Source: Puccinia triticina (Eukaryota; Basidiomycota; Pucciniomycetes; Pucciniales; Pucciniaceae). Taken from it: a DNA stretch of 64,000 bases. The notes beneath the pieces are model-generated. The model was not told where the DNA came from, made no database searches, and saw nothing but the letters and a program-made list of their open reading frames with translations. Within the stretch, counting starts at the first letter, position 1. Each line of letters opens with the position of its first letter. Positions 1 to 12,449 of the stretch are shown here, in pieces. Made by a program: the position numbers and the translations under genes. Location: the NCBI RefSeq assembly GCF_026914185.1, contig NC_070558.1:8007501-8071500 (forward strand), in the 5' to 3' direction.

Positions 1-3000
1 TGCGGCCAACATAGCGGATGTTGTTGGGATCAAGTACGGTTCAAACAGACGGCCCAGCGAGCTCGCCAATATTTCGAACGCAAATAGAGCTCCTTGTCGA
101 GCACGAGAGTTCTTCTTATCTTCCAATGCATCACGTAAGCGATCAACGATCGAAAATTCTTGTATGGACGTAATACCACGCCCTTTGATAGCCCCTGCCA
201 ATCCGTAAGCTGATCCTCTCCGCTCGGCATATTTCGGGGCATTCAGGGTATCGTCGAGAAGTCGTTGAATGAGGATAGGTACCTGCTCTCTTCGGAGGCG
301 CACCAACGGTGGCAGACAGTCGGATACCGCGCTTTGGACCACCTCAGACGGAGTTTTGAGTGCATCGACCAAGCGCGTTATCACTTCCTTCAACCTTTCG
401 TCATCTGCTCGAAGATGGCGAGCCACCCTTCCAAAAAGAAGAACAGCTGCTTCTGTGATGTGATCCGCAGCGTCTGTGCCAGTCCCTCCTCGGGTGAGGA
501 TATCTTCAAGAATGGAAATGAGTTTTTCAAGGTGTTCAGATCCCCTTAAATCTATTGCCGCATTGCCGGCCTATTGAATTGAAGATTCGAGGATTTAACA
601 GGCAGCAAGCCCAACGAGAATTCCAAGTGGGTAGATAACTTACAGCAAGCATTCGAGTGCGGACCTCTTCGTTTCTGTCACCCAGAGCTTTCTGGGCAAC
701 AAGAAAATCAAACAATGGTAATATGTCATCTTTTTCCCAAGAGGGCGCGAGTAAGCAAAGCGCGTGTGCCTGTGCGAGCCGGTGCTGCCAAGGATCATTT
801 CGGTCTAGTGATTCGGGTATGATCATTCCAAACTTATCATATTCGGGCACCAGCTCTCTTGCCTAAAAAGAATAGTAGAAGCAGATGTTAGAGCTACAAG
901 ATTGTTTTTGCAACTGGATGACATACAAGATATTCGTAGCGAGTGGAGATTTCTGCCAGTGCGACTTTGGCTAGATGCGGATAGATTTGAACAGTCTCAG
1001 CAACTGATTTTGCAGCTGCGTTTCTGATGGCAGGGGTGTGATGTTCTAAGAAGAATAGTTTGTTAATACAGGTCTCTTCAGTATTTTATTTGATCACTTG
1101 ACTCACCGAATAGCTGCAACAGCGATGAAAGACAGCTTTCAGGGGTTTGGAGTCCATTTTCTAGCCACAGGTCAGAAGCTAAGTTCGCGTTTCGTTCATC
1201 TTCATCGTGACAGGCTATCCACAGCTCGAGGGACCATCCAATATCGGTCATATCCAACGGCTAAACCAAAGATATGTCAGCCCGCAGTTGGTTTGAAGTT
1301 ACGTTCAGATCAGGAATATTAACTTACTTGAGCAGCTTGTAACGCGGCATATCTGGCTTGCGATTCCGCTGAAAGAAATCCCAATGCTAAGGTGTGGATG
1401 TCTTGGTCGGTTGCATCAGGCGAGGCAGCGGATACAACGGCAACGAGGGCCGACGTGGCAGCTTTAATCAGCTGTGGATATTTACCGATCACAGCAAGAC
1501 AATCTTGCATCAATCGTGATCTTAGGTCCTGTATTTTTGTGGCTGGAAAAGGGTTTAGAAATAGAGATGCATTAAGCTGAAGAGTGACAATCAAATGCTT
1601 ACCTTCAGGACCCGCAAAGCTGATGATGTCCACCGCTAAAGCAATTTGTTCTAAAGATTCTTCAATCTGTGAAGCCATGATGCCCAGGCCTCCTTTGGCG
1701 ATAACTTGCGAAAGGAGTGGAGCAAAATAGCAAAACGTTCGGCAATCTATTGCCTGCTGCTCAGCTAACGATCTGATCTTGTATAAAGTGCGGGTGACCA
1801 GGTCTACGGAAGAAGATAAAGATCCAAGGTTACAATTTTTAGAGGTTTGGTTCCAAGCCATCGTATTGTGCTGACTAACCTGAGAGTGACTCGGCAGTCA
1901 TATCGGCTGGTACCACTTTGGTTTCTAGACCTCGTAGAATGCAAATCGTAAGCGGCAGACGAGACGAGCCGAGCCGTTCAGTGCAAAAGTCGCCCATAAC
2001 CTGACATTGCGGCAAATCGCTTGATCAGTTCGGTGGTTAATGTCCAGTTTCATAATATTAATGTACTCACAGAAAATGCTGAAAATCCTTCTGTTGGGTT
2101 TAAAGTGACAATTTCAAGTTGTAAGGCCTTCAAACATATATCTACGAGTGATGCCGCGTAGTCTGTGAGGAAATTCTCGGACGCTTTGCGGGCTTGCATC
2201 AGGCTATGGATCAAGCAGAATCCGTGCTTGAGTTTCGCCAAGGCCTCCTTAACTTGATCTCGCACATCCGCTTCTTTCGAAAGCTGTGCATCAACTAGAG
2301 CCTTTTCGGCTTTTGTCAAGATCTTGGCACCACCGGCTTTTTTCGCCTCGATACTCGCCCTCAGCTCTTGCTCCCATTTTTCAATTGAGTCTTGCCCACC
2401 TTTGTCTTGGACTTGATTCTTCTGTGGGGCAAGAACTGCGATGGGACATTGGTCAAACAGAAAAGAGGCTGAATAATTTTTAGTTAAAACTGTGAGAAGA
2501 GAGATGGATTGAAGACGGACCATCGTGAAACGTTTGCCCGGGCGGAGTATTCCAGACGCCTAGCTCAAACGTGCCTATGTGAGCGAATTTCTGAGGATCC
2601 AAAGATTCCCTCACATACTCTGAAATTTCAGGAAAGGCAATCCGGGGAGTCACGAGGCACATCGTGGTCACCGCCCGATAAGCGGCATCGGAGAGCTTGC
2701 TACTTTCTGAAGAGACTGCGGTTATTGAGTCTTGAATGTGTTGTGTCAAGCGTTTAAAGTTGGAAGAGGTTACTTCTTCCGGGTCGAGTGCCGCTGCACG
2801 CACAAGGCTTATCCAGAAGGAAGAAGAATCGTCTGTGGACAATGGAGATTCCAAGTCAGCATCTAAATCATGCCCACTATGTATTGTGAAAGGATGAAGC
2901 TTGCCTACGACCTGATGGTGCGACGTTACGAAGCTCTCAACCAGCAGCTCGCGCCGTACGTCTTCACTCATATCTTTGGTATTTTTGAACAATGATGCCA

Positions 3001-5564
3001 AAAGACTTCTCAGTCGTGCACCTAACACTGGACTGTTGAAGAGATCGTGGGTAGTACTCTACAATGTGAAACTGGAATGAATTAGCAATGAATAATACTA
3101 GCCGTTAGAAGATGCACGAAGCTTGCCTTGATTGCTTGCGTTCGCAACCCTTCCATTAAAAATTGGCAAACCAGTTGAGGATCTCGTTTGAACCATTCGC
3201 ATGTCAACTCGGATATCAGTTTTCGTGTCTCATGGCTAAGGCATTCGAGGCAGAGAAAAAGCACCGCCTGAGCAAATAAGTTTCTTGAAACACAAGAATA
3301 GAAAAGAAGAGATGAGCCATATGTTGTATATGAAGTTCATGTGCACCAATACAATAATATACCTAAACACTGGGTCTCGAGCTAGCTCCGATTTAAATTT
3401 TTCAAGAATTGAATCGAGTGCCCGAGAAAGCCACATACTTTCATCCGGCGAAGCAGTCGCTTTTCGATAGATACGATCTAGAAACAAAAAGCTGGGCTTC
3501 GGAGTCCCCACTGCGAGAGAACATAGGACGGGGTTATTCTTCCACATAGTTTGAATGACTGTGTGATGACGAAGCAGTGATGAGCCGCATAAGGCAACAG
3601 CAATATATCCCTCCAAAGGGCCTCCGGCAGATGCAAGCGGATTGGTTGATGCGTTTTTGAGATTGGCTTCCAGCGCTTTTGCCAGTGGAGCCAGGAGGGA
3701 AGGATAGATCTGCGGCTGCATGGGCGTGTATGTAGAAGCTTGACGATCCTGGCCATCCGTAACTTGGGGATCATGCCGACTAGGGCGCCATAATGAGAGT
3801 CCAATCGCTGAGCATACTGTTTTTCGAATCAACGGCTTAGGGTCTTGCATACTCTTGCACATAGCTTGAACAGCTGCCGATTCGATTTCAAGTCCGGAAT
3901 CAATCAAGAACTTCAGATGACGTTGGATCGTCGCACTGACACTGATGAGAGCATTTTCGTTGGTTTCCTTGCCCAGCAGGTCGCAGCACAACTTAATCAA
4001 GGACGGCGAGAATGATGTCTTGGGCTTCAGAGAGGCTAACGCATTCAACAGTGTTGCGCGGTGTTCAGGACTCGAGGTTTTGCCAGTCTTGATCGGCAAA
4101 CTGATTTCTTCGACCACTTTCAGGAGTACATCAGAATCTTCATGTCCAAAAACCGTTTCAAAGAGTGCCAGAGAAGATTTCCTGGTTTCTGGATTACTGC
4201 TCTTACTAGATGACATGATCGCAGGTAAAAATGTGATGCTCACTTCTCCTGGAAGACGAAGAGTTGACATGCTTATGAATTGCGTCAAAGCTGGTAAGGC
4301 AACCTCAGGAGAACGTAAGAGAAATTTGGTGGCAGGTGCGATCACAGTCTCAGTAAAATCGTCTTGAGTCAAAATTTGCTGAGAAAAATCGCGAAATGCG
4401 GATGTTGTCCATGGAGGCAACAATGATCGGGAACCCAATATTTGGGCGATCCACCAATCGAGGATACGACTCTAAATGATAACAAAAGTATCATGAGACT
4501 AGTTCATGTTTATTCAGCTCTAGAAGACACACCTTGAAAGTCACTGCATAACCCACGCCCACTCCATCACGGGCACCTTTAACAGGTTCTTTGCCAACCC
4601 TCAGTCTCAAAGAAACATCGATGACCACGCCTAGCAAGCTAGCATTTACACTCGGAGAGGTTGAGCAGGTTAGGATTTCAAAAAGTCTGGGGATTTCTTT
4701 TTGATTCTACGCGAGAGGCAAACAAAAATCAGTAATGGCTCGGTTTGAAGGACTCCGCCAGTAAGCTTTACTTACATTCCTGATTGTTCTTCTCACAATC
4801 ACAGTACCAGACTTTTGGAAGGCGGGTCGATTATCCTTGGGATCTTGCATCGAGTCCAGCAAATTGCCGAGAGCATTGACCAGGATAGTGATTGACGATG
4901 AATCTTGGGAAGATTGACTAGCCAAGTGTGAGAATGAATTTTCAAGGAGTGCCGCCGTCCATACGAGAAGAGCTAAACGAGTGCTAGCTGCACTGCAGCC
5001 CCCGCTATGAGATTTACCGCATGACTTTGAGGCTTCCTGTGAGATCCACTTGATGACAGTGTTTCTGAGTCCGAAGGAGGGGGAGTCTGATGAAATTTCG
5101 TCGCTCTTTTCGATGAGAGCAATAAGCACAGAGATGACAGCTTTCCTCGAGTCGGTATCATCGTAGCGAGGAATCGTCTGGAATAGCACCTTGAGTAACT
5201 CGGATACTTCCAGGATCGAAGGGGATTTGACTTTGCGTATCAGCGGAAGGAGTTCATCTCGTAGGAAAGGGATCCTTATTGACAACTTGGTAGTAATTAT
5301 TTTTGGTCTGCCTTGCTGGATGGCCGTCTCCCAGGTGAGCCTGTCTGATACGGGTAGGTCGTCTTCGTCCTCGTCATCAACTCCAGAAGCCGATGCGGTA
5401 CTTGATGAGATCCATTTTTGAATTAACTCTTTATCTGGTGGCATTTCCTGTGTCACTGCTCTGTGATTTTGTGTAAGGCGATGTATTCTCGTTGCTATCG
5501 TCGGTCGGTTTTCAAGAATATTGGTGATCGTCCACTCGACTTGTGGTTCTTGGTAATCGTCCAC
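1..5564 (-). CDS. GCN1: GCN1, translational activator of the eIF2alpha kinase GCN2 (N-terminal and central part; cut by window edge)
   Basis: GCN1 is a giant HEAT-repeat protein that sits on stalled ribosomes and passes uncharged tRNA to the kinase GCN2 in amino-acid starvation. The minus strand encodes collinear HEAT-repeat blocks typical of its N-terminal half (for example TWETAIQQGRP, LLRSPEVALPALTQF). Near the window edge comes the EF3-like region, read at about 550-1 as VVQSAVSDCLPPLV, RRGSAYGLAGAIKGRGI, RQGALFAFEILA and LGRLFEPYLIP. The C-terminal part lies outside the window. First coding segments I could phase: 5564-4776, 4706-4533, 4471-3363, 3283-3127, then from 3058 on; many more follow. 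The start may be the ATG at 5564 or the later one at about 5444, because the longer reading frame crosses a short direct repeat (5529-5581) that looks like 5' UTR. The intron after 3127 has a GC donor. Very confident of the family. Confidence 0.93.
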
Positions 5565-5581
5565 TCGACTTGGGGTTCTTG
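5529..5581. repeat. Short tandem repeat at the 5' end of GCN1
   Basis: The motif CGTCCACTCGACTTG followed by TGGTTCTTGG or GGGTTCTTGG occurs twice in direct tandem. It overlaps the first codons only if the upstream GCN1 start at 5564 is used, which favours the downstream ATG at about 5444. Confidence 0.6.
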
Positions 5582-5584
5582 GGA

Positions 5585-6404
5585 GGTGGGTGATCGGAAG
5601 AATGGTATTTTGAATAGAAGGGGGTCAAACCAGATGCATTTTCGCTGTTGCGTACACCCCCGAGCAAGTACATACTCGAGGAGGAATTCCTGTGGGCATC
5701 TTTTATTTTAACACAACTAGAATTCTATTTTTTGGCATGGATAATTATGCCATACTCAAACGATTCATCCTCTCTTGCAAAGGGCCAAGAGAGTCAAGAA
5801 GCTCATGGTTGCATCACACACACCTTCCAGGCCTAAATTGAAAATGCCACACTCTGCCCTCTCTACGCGAGTGATGAAACCCCTGTTGCATTTTTGGAGA
5901 GTCCCTGCGGGAAAGCATCCCCATTCCAAAAATAGGGGGACTTGTTTAGTTAAGTAAGGTGGTTTCCGGGGGCACCCTTTGGTGTGAATGTGTGATCTTA
6001 CATTATTGTTGACAAGGTGAGTTGATAACTTCCCTTCAGGCAACATGAGCACATAACTGATACTTCCAGCCTCCAGGAATCTTACAAAGGCCAAGGAATG
6101 ATATTTGCTGCTTCATTACTTTTTCATACTTGAAAAGAACATGAATACTGACTGGATACCTGGATAACACTTCATCTAAAAAAGACTCAAGCAAAAAAAC
6201 CATCTCATGAAGTGAGAAGAACAGCAACAAATCCCAAGAAAGTGAAACACTTCAAATTGGGGAGTTTCAGAGAAAAAAGAGATATAAAAAGGCTGATCAA
6301 GTTTCTGCAAGACTGTGTACACTTTGATTGCTTTTGACTTTTTCTTGTTTAAAAATATTTGTGAGTACAAGCTTAGAAATAATAAAAAACAAGATGGTCA
6401 AAGT
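5585..6404. other. Intergenic region between GCN1 and the secreted-protein gene
   Basis: No supported gene. The sequence is AT-rich with no long conserved frame. It must contain the GCN1 promoter on its left and the 3' end of the secreted-protein gene on its right. Short frames here read as shadows. Confidence 0.5.
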
Positions 6405-8522
6405 TTAATCTCTCAATTTTTTTTCATGAAGGAAGTCTTTGATGAATTGTATAGCTGTTTCATTAGCTTCAATCTCAGCTTCACCTGCTTGGAATATTTG
6501 ACCAATTATGACTTGATCTTCTAGCCAATTTGAAATGTGTGGATTCTCCATTGTAGATTTGTACAAGTTTTTGAATTCTGAAAACTTAGTCTTTGAATTT
6601 TGATGATTATTTTCTAGAATCAAATCTATCTCATGAAGCTCCATTTCTGAATTTTTATAATCAAGTAAGCTCTTAAATGCAGTATGTTCAAATGTAGTAG
6701 CTTCAAAAGCTTTCAAGTAACACACTATCAACTTGTGTTTATTTTTAAAATCCTCCGATTTTTGATGTGCATCTTCTGATATGAGTTGTACAATGCCGTG
6801 AAAACAATTTCTTTCCACAAATTCCAAGTATAGATGAATTGCATAAACCAGTTGTGATTTTGAAAATGTGACTTCCTCAGCAAGTGGTTCAACTTCAAGT
6901 GGTTTATCAAGTGTTGTTTTCAAGATCATACTTAAGTTTTTAATTAGTCCCTCTGGAGGTGGATGCATCAACCCTTGACCATTTTTTAACCTTTTGATTG
7001 AATCCATGCTATTCTTATTTGAATCATTAATAGCTTGCAGCTGTGAATGGAATCCCTGATGACTGAAGTTTTGTGTGAAAGTTTGCCATCCTGAAAATGG
7101 CCTACCCAATTCTTCACACAACATCCCACCAAAATGGTAGATTTTTTCCACTAGGAAATTTGCATTGATGTTTTTTTCCTCTTCTTCTGCAATTAATTTA
7201 TGAAAAAAGCAAAATATGCCAATGGATATTCTCAGAGTCTAGAGAGAATAAATCACAAGAAAAATGTGACTAGGATTGACATACCATCAAGAGAGTACTT
7301 TGAAAAAGGCCAATTTGGAATTTGGGTAATTGATGAAACTGATTCAAATGTGATATCTTCATCTTCAGTATCACCAATACAGGAAATAGTGTAGTAAATT
7401 ATTGGCTTCATCATCTTGGAGTTTTGGAAGGCACTTCTTATAGATTCTTCATTGATGAAGCCTTCCTTGAACCACAAATCCATTGTTTTGAATACATACT
7501 TCCAGAGAACTGGATTGTAGGATTTTGAAGCCTCAGTGAAATCCTGGTGTTTGTAACCAAAAAGCAATCCCTCCATTTTCTCCCATAACTTCTTGCTGTA
7601 GCTGAACCAGAAATTGTTTGATGGGAAAATTTCAATACTTTCATTAGGAAAATGTTTAAGCCATTCTCCCTTTATATTATTGTCTAAGATGAGCCTTAAT
7701 TTCAGATCCGAACTAACTTGGCCCAGCTCGAATAGCTTGGCTTGTTTGATGAGAGAAGCAGACTTCCCGGCTAACTTAAGAAGACTACTTGTCGAGGAAA
7801 ACTGATTATCATTTTGAAACGGATGATCTTTTAAACTCCGATCTTCCACCAGATGTTGCAAATCCAAGCGAATAAGCTCAAGCTCTTCTGACTCCTCACA
7901 AAGCGAGATAACCGTCCCTAAAAATGTGGAATCTCCTCTATCAATCAGCTATTCAAGCATCAATGAAATCAAGCAAAAGCTTACCTTTCTTTTCTTTCCA
8001 GTTCTCTATTACCATTGAACCTGTGAAGAAGATTCCAATTAATTCTAGAGTTGGTTGCAAGACTACTACTTGGCAGGGCCTAATGAAGAGACTCACGATC
8101 CTCAGATGACAAAGATCTCAATAGGGGTGAATCATCGATTAATTTCTCAAAAACCTTCAGACCTTTTCTGGAAGAAATAGCCGATGGATGTCGTTTTAAA
8201 CGGTATGGTTCCCAAGAAGTAGTACTTTGTCTCTCTTGCTGGGTGAAGGTAAGCGCTATGAATGGTTTTGAGCAGAATTTGGTGTTAATCAGTAAGCATC
8301 ATTGATTCCCATTGGATGAAGGTCAGCGAAAAGGAATGTACCATCGCTTATTGATGGATCACTTGTCTCCCTAGGTTCCACCAAGAGGCTTGTGGCCTTA
8401 GGTATCCCAATTATCTCCACCTCATCTGGGTCCGCTATTGATGATGGTCTGGTAATCACTCCACATGCCATTAGGATCAGGCTCACAAGGATGGACCGGG
8501 ACCGCATACGCTCATAGACCAA
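6405..8522 (-). CDS. Secreted protein of unknown function, five exons (candidate effector)
   Basis: Unrecognised family. Exons on the minus strand: 8522-8342, 8255-8097, 8020-7985 (36 bp), 7917-7285 and 7186-6405. All junctions are GT-AG and in phase, giving 1791 bases, 596 residues. The N-terminus reads MVYERM then RSRSILVSLILMACGVITRP, a classical signal peptide; the second Met (8507) is an equally good start. No transmembrane segment appears after the signal peptide. The mature part is rich in charged residues, leucine and aromatics, with few cysteines, and contains an acidic EEEEK stretch at the last junction. Codon use is more AT-rich than in GCN1. A secreted, unfamiliar protein in a rust fungus is a candidate host-interaction protein, but that role is inference. 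The exon structure is strongly supported. Confidence 0.8.
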
Positions 8523-10276
8523 CGGTTAAACTTGAAGTAGAAATATCCCAAGGATTTGGGAGAACAACCGTGGAAATATATTGGGCGCTGATCCTAAGGA
8601 AAGCTTCTGGTATGCAATTTATGAGTCGTAGAACAGAAGATATTCTCTCTGACAATAGTCTAAGCTCAATCAAAGAAATAGGTGGTATAGAGTACTTGGT
8701 TGCTAGGATTTTTGCCTCGAAGTTTGCAACTGGGGGCATACGTGCAGGGATGAGAAGCCGTGAGGCGACATGATATTTATGGTCTGGTACGGCCGGTGTA
8801 GCTTGAAACTAAAATGTGTCTCTTTCACAAACTGAAACTCTAGGAAACGTCACATCAAGCAGCATCAGGCTCATGAGCGCAATGTGCCAAAATTGCGTTC
8901 GTGGTGTATTTATGTATGTGTTTAATGCGATGGCCTGGTCCTGAGGCGGTGGACCCAAGACATGCCACCAATGCCGCAGGCAAAAGCATCTAACAACTGA
9001 GTCACTCTGAAATTTGAGGGGGAGGCCGTCCCGCAGAGCCTTTACCAAATGTGACAAACGGTCTACTACTCCGCCTGGGGAGCGAGGGAATTAAGTTGAG
9101 TAAGAGAGGCGGTGTGATTGTGGGTGAGATGTCATTGACTTGAAACTGATCCCGGTGACACTAGGGCCTAGGCCAAGCCGGCTTGACGGTGCGCTCCAAC
9201 ACATACCAGTTCCCGGACCGCAGTGTCCGAAAACAGCTGGTACCGGTAAGCTTACCGGGTACTTCCAACGGATATAAACTTTTGGCTGGTGTTATGTAAA
9301 TATCATCCCAAAGAATTTGAAGAAAGAAAGAAAAGAAAAAAAAGTGCTCTGAGGACCCTTTCGGCTTGTTGACTCACTGCTTGCCCTCACCAGCGGTGCT
9401 AGTCTCTAGTTCAGATGGTATCCGTGGGCAATGGACATCATATCGTGTGAGGTATGGGCCCATGTACCTATCCGAGAGTAACAGTGTCAGTTGCTCATAC
9501 GAAGCTGTTGCAAACGTATTTAAATAAAAACTCTCTGCATACATTTTCTTCAGAAGGGTTTGAGTGGTCTGTCGGTACACAGTCCGGTTCGATGTTTGCA
9601 GGACAGTCTTCGGGAGTCGGCACGCCGACCAATCAGAGTAGACTGGTGCTCGATTCGGGCGGCACTGAATGGTTGAATATTGTGAGGCATGCCTCCAAAG
9701 AGCAAGCTTGGTGGTTGAACAAGGGAGCCCACTAACCCGCTTGGCTGATTGGAGCAACGGCACAGGCGGCCGGCGACGCACCCAACGAAGTTGACCGGCC
9801 ATCCCTAGTCACCCTGGCCAATGAGCATAGCCATCTCGGTTATTGAAGGGGTACACCACCAACGGCTTGCGTGGTGGTTCAAGGGGAGCTGTCCGGCAGA
9901 CGGCATTGGCCTCCAACCGATAACTTGAGGGTCGGAGCTTGCAGGTGTCAAGTCATTCATCCCTGGCCGGTAAGGGAGGCAGTCACCTCCAACGACCGTT
10001 GAGGCCAGTATGACGGCCAAAAAGGGATTCATCTCCGATAATGATAACGTTTTTCAACTCGAGCCCGCGGAATCGGCTTCGAAGCAGGCTGGCACTGGCT
10101 GAAGGCTGTGCGACACCCACGCCACCTATTTGTCGATGTCGGGATACATAAACAACGCAGTCAGTGATTGGATGCATACACACCAGTTTCATCTTTTTCT
10201 TCCGCTCCCAATCTTCGCCGTTCACTGACCCAGTAGCAAAACCCATTCAGACACAGAACCTTCCCAACGACGAAGG
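8523..10276. other. Intergenic region with a 16-bp perfect palindrome at 9243-9258
   Basis: No gene supported. The frames around 8809-9057 and 9374-9802 lack a recognisable domain and have no splice-compatible partners. A perfect palindrome CCGGTAAGCTTACCGG lies at 9243-9258, extended to about 24 bp with one extra G. It could be a regulator-binding site for either flanking gene. Confidence 0.5.
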
Positions 10277-10663
10277 ATGAATCGCAATGTTGGTGCCGAG
10301 AGGAACTATTTGATCGGAGCGATCACCGTGCTGCAGAGCGATCAGCCAAACTCACTCGTCGAGATATGCCTTGAGGAGCCACTGAAAAAACACCCATCGA
10401 GCTTGGTCGGACACTTGAACCAGCCACCGATCCACCTGATCAGACTCATCGGAACGTGGTCTCGCTTGGTCATCGAGGATCTCAAGCTGGCATCAGAGCT
10501 GAAGCTGTACCTGGACGTTTACGAACCTCAATTTAACACCGACCACAGTTGGGACTTCCACGACGGTATCCGCGCCGAGCTGCTGATTGCGAACCCTGAT
10601 GATGCAGACCAAGCGGCGTGGTTTATCAAGACGATCGATATGCGTAAGGGTTTTGATCGTTGA
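10277..10663 (+). CDS. Hypothetical 128-residue protein upstream of POT1
   Basis: Single-exon frame starting at an ATG and ending 225 bases before the POT1 start on the same strand. I do not recognise the family. Alternating hydrophobic stretches such as IHLIRLIGTWSRLVI and ELKLYLDVYEP suggest beta strands, followed by an amphipathic C-terminal segment (DDADQAAWFIKTIDM). It has no signal peptide or membrane segment. Codon usage looks coding. A small beta-rich protein could be an OB-fold or similar domain, but nothing in the sequence proves this, and it could also be an unspliced fragment of a larger gene. Confidence 0.5.
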   Translation: MNRNVGAERNYLIGAITVLQSDQPNSLVEICLEEPLKKHPSSLVGHLNQPPIHLIRLIGTWSRLVIEDLKLASELKLYLDVYEPQFNTDHSWDFHDGIRAELLIANPDDADQAAWFIKTIDMRKGFDR

Positions 10664-10887
10664 ACTTCATGTTACAAGCAAAGAATGTCCAGCTGACCCA
10701 TGTGATCGATTTCCTTGCTCTTAAATCTCCACCAGGTTCACATCTTTCAAGTCATCTGTCCCTCCGATCACCCCAGCCTGGACCCGTACATAATCAAGCA
10801 CACGCTTCACCCACAACCTACTTCGAATCTATGCTTTAACCCACCTCACACGAGCGCAGAGAAACGAGGGGTTTACCCGGATCACGC

Positions 10888-12449
10888 ATGAAACGAAGCT
10901 TAGCGGTAGAGGACCTCTGGGCTGAAGACTCAACGTTTGATCATAATCGACCTGCTCTCTCAGAAAATCAATATACTCCATGCCCAAATAAACGCGTAAG
11001 AGTTGGCTCCGGGGAATTAAGCCCACATGGCTCTCACCCTCGCGGAGATTCCCGTCGATTGCACACATCGACTCTGCTTTTCTCTACCCCTGATGCTTTA
11101 ACTCGTCCTGATTCCTTTAGATTCAATACACAGGTCAATATCCAGATTTCTAGACATGTATACCCACTTCTATACAGCCACCCATCATCCAACTAATTTG
11201 ATGTCTTATCACAACAGCCAGCGGTGCGTTTGAGGACACTAGACGAGATAACACAGATGCAAGGAGGGCCAAGCGAGCCATTCAATGTAATAGCGATCAT
11301 CGATCAAAGACAGACGGACAAATGTTATAAAGTTGCGGGAGGTGCAGCAGATTACAAGATGACGGTTTATCTGACCGACTTCTCGCGACCAATGGGCAGT
11401 AAGAATGTCACGTGCAACTTATTCTGGAAGACGGAAGAGGAGTGTGCGGCCTGGGAGAAGCAAGACTGCGACTGGAAGGTGATCTTCCTCTCAAATGTCC
11501 ACAAACGGCCCGTGAATCACTACCCCGATCAGATAATTGGCATATCGACCTGCTTCCAATATGCCCTCTGGTGTCCTGGAGAGTTCTATTCCTCCAAACC
11601 GGTCCTCGAGCAGTTCAGCTCCCTCTTTGGCTCCACTTTTAACGACTTACTGGCCAAGGCGCTGGCCCTTTATCAACAACTGAAGCAACGATCCGCACCC
11701 CAACTACTCCCCCGAGCCCCCACTCCTCCGGTTCAGTCAGTTCTAAAGACAATATCTGAACTTAAGCTTGATCATCTCGGTGAAAAATTTGATCTGTGTG
11801 TTGAGGTGGGCAATTCTGTTATTATGTTTTCTCCTTATCGTGAAGAATAGGCCTGGCACTTTGGAATAACTTGAGATGATAATTTAACCTGGCTGGAATG
11901 CAATTGAGTTGAATCGGACTAAACCATCTCTGTGTTCTCGATTAGATTGTGGATATCTGGGTCGCAGACAAGGGGAATGACCGGATGACGGTAACAGATT
12001 ATACGCTGAACCCAGCGCTGCGTATGAGGGAACCGGCAAACCTTTTCAGCAGTTTAACTTTACCGGTGCCGAGATTCCATCAGGAACACGGGGGTACCTC
12101 TTCTAATTGGGGGGTGACGGCGAACCGGTTGATGTCGGTCTACCTGGAGCCGTCGGTCCTGCGTGCAATTTACAGGCAGTTCGACCAGTCCGACGCAACC
12201 AAGGTTCCGTCCATGTATGACTACCGATACAAATTGCTCGCCCAGGTCGTCGGACTCAAGCAACTCGACCTCCACCCCAACGAGGATAACAGTGACATCA
12301 ACTTCTATGCCACCATGGCCGCTGATTCCACGGACTCCCTCGCCGTCCTTACTGACAGAATCGTCCCCCTCAGCCCCTCGGAGCCGGCCTTTCAAAAGCT
12401 GCTCAATGATAAAGAAATCTACCGGCAGGATATGAGAGAATATGCCTGA
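10888..12449 (+). CDS. POT1: POT1-like telomere single-strand DNA-binding protein
   Basis: POT1 caps chromosome ends by binding the G-rich single strand with OB folds. Three exons: 10888-11133, 11218-11805 and 11946-12449. Both introns are GT-AG and in phase, giving 445 residues. The first OB fold is marked by EPFNVIAIIDQ, YKMTVYLTDFSRP and CFQYALW. The second follows the last intron with IVDIWVADKGNDRMTVTDYT. The order and spacing match fission-yeast Pot1, where TVYL.D and F.YALW in the first fold and VTDYT in the second occupy the same places. The N-terminal 80 residues are low-complexity with a basic NKRVRVG stretch and may be a nuclear signal. It is somewhat shorter than the roughly 550-residue fission-yeast protein, so the C-terminal shelterin-binding part may be reduced. 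Confidence 0.8.

Noticed and set aside
9374..9802. 142-residue minus-strand frame
   Set aside because: No recognisable domain, unusual composition for a protein, overlapping frames of similar length on the other strand, and no splice partners.
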